NCBI GenBank assembly: GCA_020152595.1
Contig: JAIGNY010003007.1
Span: 246,001 to 310,000, forward strand
Reading direction: 5' to 3'
Source: Chiridota heheva
Lineage: Eukaryota > Echinodermata > Holothuroidea > Apodida > Chiridotidae
DNA length: 64,000 nt
The notes under the pieces are model-generated. The model made no database searches. It saw only the letters and a program-made list of their open reading frames with translations, and was not told where the DNA came from. Every line of letters starts with the position of its first letter. The first letter of the stretch is position 1. A program made the translations under genes and the position numbers. Shown here one piece after another: positions 61,001-64,000 of this stretch.

Positions 61001-63250
61001 CTGTAGATTATTCTTCAGGATTAACATAGTCAGGATGCGCAGAGTCACCTAAAACTGTAGATTGATCTTCAGGATTAAGATAGTCAGGATGCTCAGAGTC
61101 ACTTAGAACTGTGGATTGCTCTTCAGGATTAACATAGTCAGGATGCTCAGAGTCACCTAGGACTGTATATTGATCTTCAGTATTAACATAGTTAGCATGC
61201 TCAGAGTCACCTAGAACTGTAGATTGGTCTTCAGAATTAACATAGTCAGGATGCGCAGAGTCACCTAAAACTGTAGATTGCTCTTCAGTATTAACATAGT
61301 TAGCATGCTCAGAGTCACCTAGAACTGTAGATTAGTCTTCAGGATTAACATAGTCAGGATGCGCAGAGTCACCTAAAACTGTAGATTGGTCTTCAGTATT
61401 AACATAGTTAGCATGCTCAGAGTCACCTAGAATTGTAGATTAGTCTTCAGGATTAACATAGTCAGGATGCGCAGAGTCACCTAGAACTGTAGATTGATCT
61501 TCAGGATTAACATAGTCAGGATGCTCAGAGTCACTTAGAACTGTGGATTGCTCTTCAGGATTAACAGAGTCAGGATGCTCAGAGTCACCTAGAACTGTAT
61601 ATTGGTCTTCAGTATTAACATAGTTAGCATGCTCAGAGTCACCTAGAACTGTAGATTGGTCTTCAGAATTAACATAGTCAGGATGCGCAGAGTCACCTAA
61701 AACTGTAGATTAGTCTTCAGTATTAACATAGTTAGCATGCTCAGAGTCACCTAGAACTGTAGATTAGTCTTCAGGATTAACATAGTCAGGATGCGCAGAG
61801 TCACCTAAAACTGTAGATTGGTCTTCAGTATTAACATAGTTAGCATGCTCAGAGTCACCTAAAACTGTAGATTGGTCTCCAGGATTAACATAGTCAGGAT
61901 GTGCAGAGTCATCTTGAACTGTAGAATGTTCTTCAGGCTAAATATAGTCAGTATGCTCTGAGTCATCTCGAACTGCAGATTTCTCTCCAGGATAATCGGA
62001 GTCAGGATGCTCAGACAGTCAGAGTCATTTCGAACTGTAGATTGCTCTTCAGGATTAACATTACCAGTGACTGGACTCATATTTCAATGAGAAAAAGATG
62101 CCATAAGCCAAGCTCTGTCAAATGTCTCATATTTTTTGACAAAAGGATCACAGGAGTAAAATTCAAACTTTTCCAGTTATTGGTTTGGCTTCAACTGATA
62201 GGGAATTTCTGTGGTTTGTGGTAACATCCACAGGGACAATTTCATCAGGAATACGGAGAGGCTCATTAATAGGGACACATGTTGCATCATCATTCTTGTC
62301 CTGGTTATGATTGATTAGCAGCATTGTCCCATGGACTGATGGAGAGTGTTCTGACCATCCGCAGTGTTCTTTAAGAAGTCAATATAATCTGCTGCAAAGT
62401 ACACAGACTTTCTTTCCATAACAAAGGACGGCAAAAAAAAAAACCATTAGTTGTTTTCATTCGTTCAGCAAGTTCACAAGCAATACACTTTTTTGTCGAC
62501 AACCTTATTGTGAATAGATCCAATTTGCGTCTAGAAAAGAACATTCACAATACCCTTACTTCTAGTTTTCTTGTCAATTGTGAGTGACAATCCCGCTGAA
62601 AGTGGTATTTCAATTCGTTCTTTGAATCCGGTGTCTGATACTGGTTGGTAAGAGGTATGTCGGTCTGTTTTGAAGTTATGCAATACCTGTTGCGACACAT
62701 GATTTACTGACTTTTTCAAAACTTCATCTCGTTTTTCTTTCATACGGTTGATTTTGCTCTCAATGAGAAGCCATCTGAGGAACAAGGTGAGCATTGGTGG
62801 AGGCTAAAATTCCATCAGCGATCTGGATCCTGTAAAGTCCCACAGTCCATTTGTTGTAAGCTCTTTTCTCAAAAAGGCACTTCATCATTTTGGTGCTCTC
62901 GAAGGTCACTAACAGACATTCCAAGTAGTTTTTTACTTAATACTTGCACACTTTCATACGCTCGATGTGATTTTAGCATCTTCGATGTTTTCACGTATGA
63001 TATCTTTCAGATGTTTTTTCTACATATGTATTGTATGATGGCTAGGACCTGCATGCACATCGTTTTTAATCAGTAAAGAGATATATCCTTCATTTATATC
63101 ACTCATGGTTATAACAGATCCTGCCATCAAAGAGCACTTGACTGAATTAAAAATGTCAAGATTAGCGATTTTGACAGAATTTTGACCTCGGCTGCATATC
63201 ACAATTTAAAATGGCTTGCTGTATTTTTCGCTCTTGGTGTCTAAAACCAT
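58100..63250 (-). pseudogene. decayed copy of a large multi-copy, probably transposon-associated protein family
   Basis: On the - strand, pieces recognisable to me as one family of long uncharacterised animal proteins occur in order: a piece at 63202-63020; 62794-62531 (RHTSYQPVSDTGFKE, LSAGLSLTIDKKTRSK); 60641-60426; 60137-59886; 59765-59415 (TKTGIPFTNLFVDQALEQLI, EQCGGDPFM); 59024-58599 (EHSHEESDTLIPMHVLDAS, DVYSPDTDVFIFLMDL); 58515-58267 (RLPPTLGALQPHIQRTN); and a cysteine-rich end near 58220-58130 (VELVKCGCRGKCV). The acidic EESDT and SPDTDV motifs recall a FEN/PIN-type nuclease fold; that is inference. The copy is broken, with roughly ten or more interruptions, and is old. It is probably mobile in origin because the family is highly multi-copy in invertebrates and fish (from memory). 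It may extend past the right edge. A 54-bp array lies within it. Confidence 0.65.
60660..62065 (-). repeat. 54-bp (18-codon) tandem array with alternating unit types
   Basis: About 26 units. Type A contains GGATTAACATAGTCAGGATG and CGCAGAGTCACCTA. Type B contains GTATTAACATAGTTAGCATG and CTCAGAGTCACCTA. Across much of the array they alternate, giving a 108-bp higher-order period. The period is a multiple of three and, on the strand of the surrounding decayed gene, one phase reads a repeating acidic peptide around STVLGDSEHANYVN. It may therefore descend from a coding repeat. Confidence 0.92.
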
Positions 63251-64000
63251 TTCTGTGATACATTCAATCAAATGCAGTACAGTCAGAAGGCTGATTTACA
63301 TGGGCTAGAGCTATTCTAACCTTTTCGTCTGGCGTATTTGATTTTATGAACATGAATCTGCTTCCCATTGCCTCGCTTTTAGCTCGATAGAGCTTATCAC
63401 TGCTTGGGTTTAAGCACTGAAAGACACACTTATTGTGTGCAACACTAGCAGATCGTTTTAGTCAACTTCCTGTTACCTCTGTGCTACAAGATGGTGGATG
63501 TGACTGAGGGCGTCCTTGTTTGGAGGTACTACTGACTTTGATGATGATGAAGCTTCTATAAACCTCTTTTCAGCCCTTTTCAACTTCTCATTATGTACAA
63601 TGTTTTTGTAAGATGTAGAATGATATGTTACTCAAAATATTCTTTTTCTGTAAGAATCGCAATCCTGCAGATGGGTGAAAAATGTGTTTCCCGAAATGAC
63701 GTTTATTTGCATAGTCTCTAAACTTTTTCAGGCTCACTCTTGATGTGTTTTGCGTTAAGGGTGCCTCAGAATGTAACATATTACACACTTGCCTCTAATG
63801 TCCATGATGGTATTTTCTACTGGCCTCTTAGACCTAAAACATATTACACAAAACATACATAGTTTTGTCACAAAAAGAAATGCCAAAAAAGTTAGAAGAA
63901 TGCTTTCTTTATTCAAGATGATTTCAACATTTTAAAATGAGCCCATTAGTTACTCCAAATGGCTGTCAATTATACACTAAAAAAAAATGTTAAGACATTG
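63250..64000. other. right edge, no secure feature
   Basis: Continues the composition of the decayed element to the left and may be its 5' part. A - strand frame at 63788-63591 has no motif I recognise. No gene is supported. Confidence 0.35.

Overview
The window looks like nuclear DNA of a marine invertebrate, most likely a deuterostome such as an echinoderm or hemichordate. The genes are split by GT-AG introns, the DNA is AT-rich, and both recognisable host genes are animal families. Retroelements typical of such genomes lie in the introns: an I-clade LINE, other LINE tails, a tRNA-derived SINE and a DIRS-type element. The phylum is inferred; I cannot fix the species.

Two host genes lie tail to tail. 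On the + strand (2142-19456) is the 3' part of a Caskin gene, which encodes a neuronal scaffold protein. Its exons carry the second half of SAM domain 1, all of SAM domain 2, a very long disordered proline- and glutamine-rich region, and the conserved C-terminal tail. The ankyrin and SH3 exons must lie to the left of the window. On the - strand (56579-31149) is a complete ten-exon protein disulfide isomerase gene (P4HB/PDIA1) encoding 504 residues: a signal peptide, two CGHC active sites, an acidic tail and KDEL. All its exon junctions keep phase.

Between the two 3' ends (about 19.5-30.9 kb) there is no convincing gene, only a faint reverse-transcriptase remnant, a 2 kb GC-rich minisatellite and dispersed repeats. 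To the right of P4HB (58.1-63.3 kb and probably beyond) is a badly decayed - strand copy of a large multi-copy invertebrate protein family that is probably transposon-associated. It is interrupted by a 1.4 kb array of 54-bp repeats.

The striking property of the window is its minisatellites. By my summation about a fifth of the 64 kb is tandem repeat, in at least fifteen unrelated families, and several arrays abut splice sites. The best case is the last intron of P4HB. There 28 tandem 79-bp units each copy the last 35 nt of exon 9, its 5' splice site and the first 34 nt of the intron. Each unit is itself framed as a 45-nt (15-codon) AG-exon-GT cassette in the phase of the gene. A second notable structure is a DIRS-like element, with inverted termini and an internal complementary region, nested in the 3' UTR of a LINE inside another P4HB intron. 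The uninterrupted sister LINE copy lies 16 kb away in the same gene.
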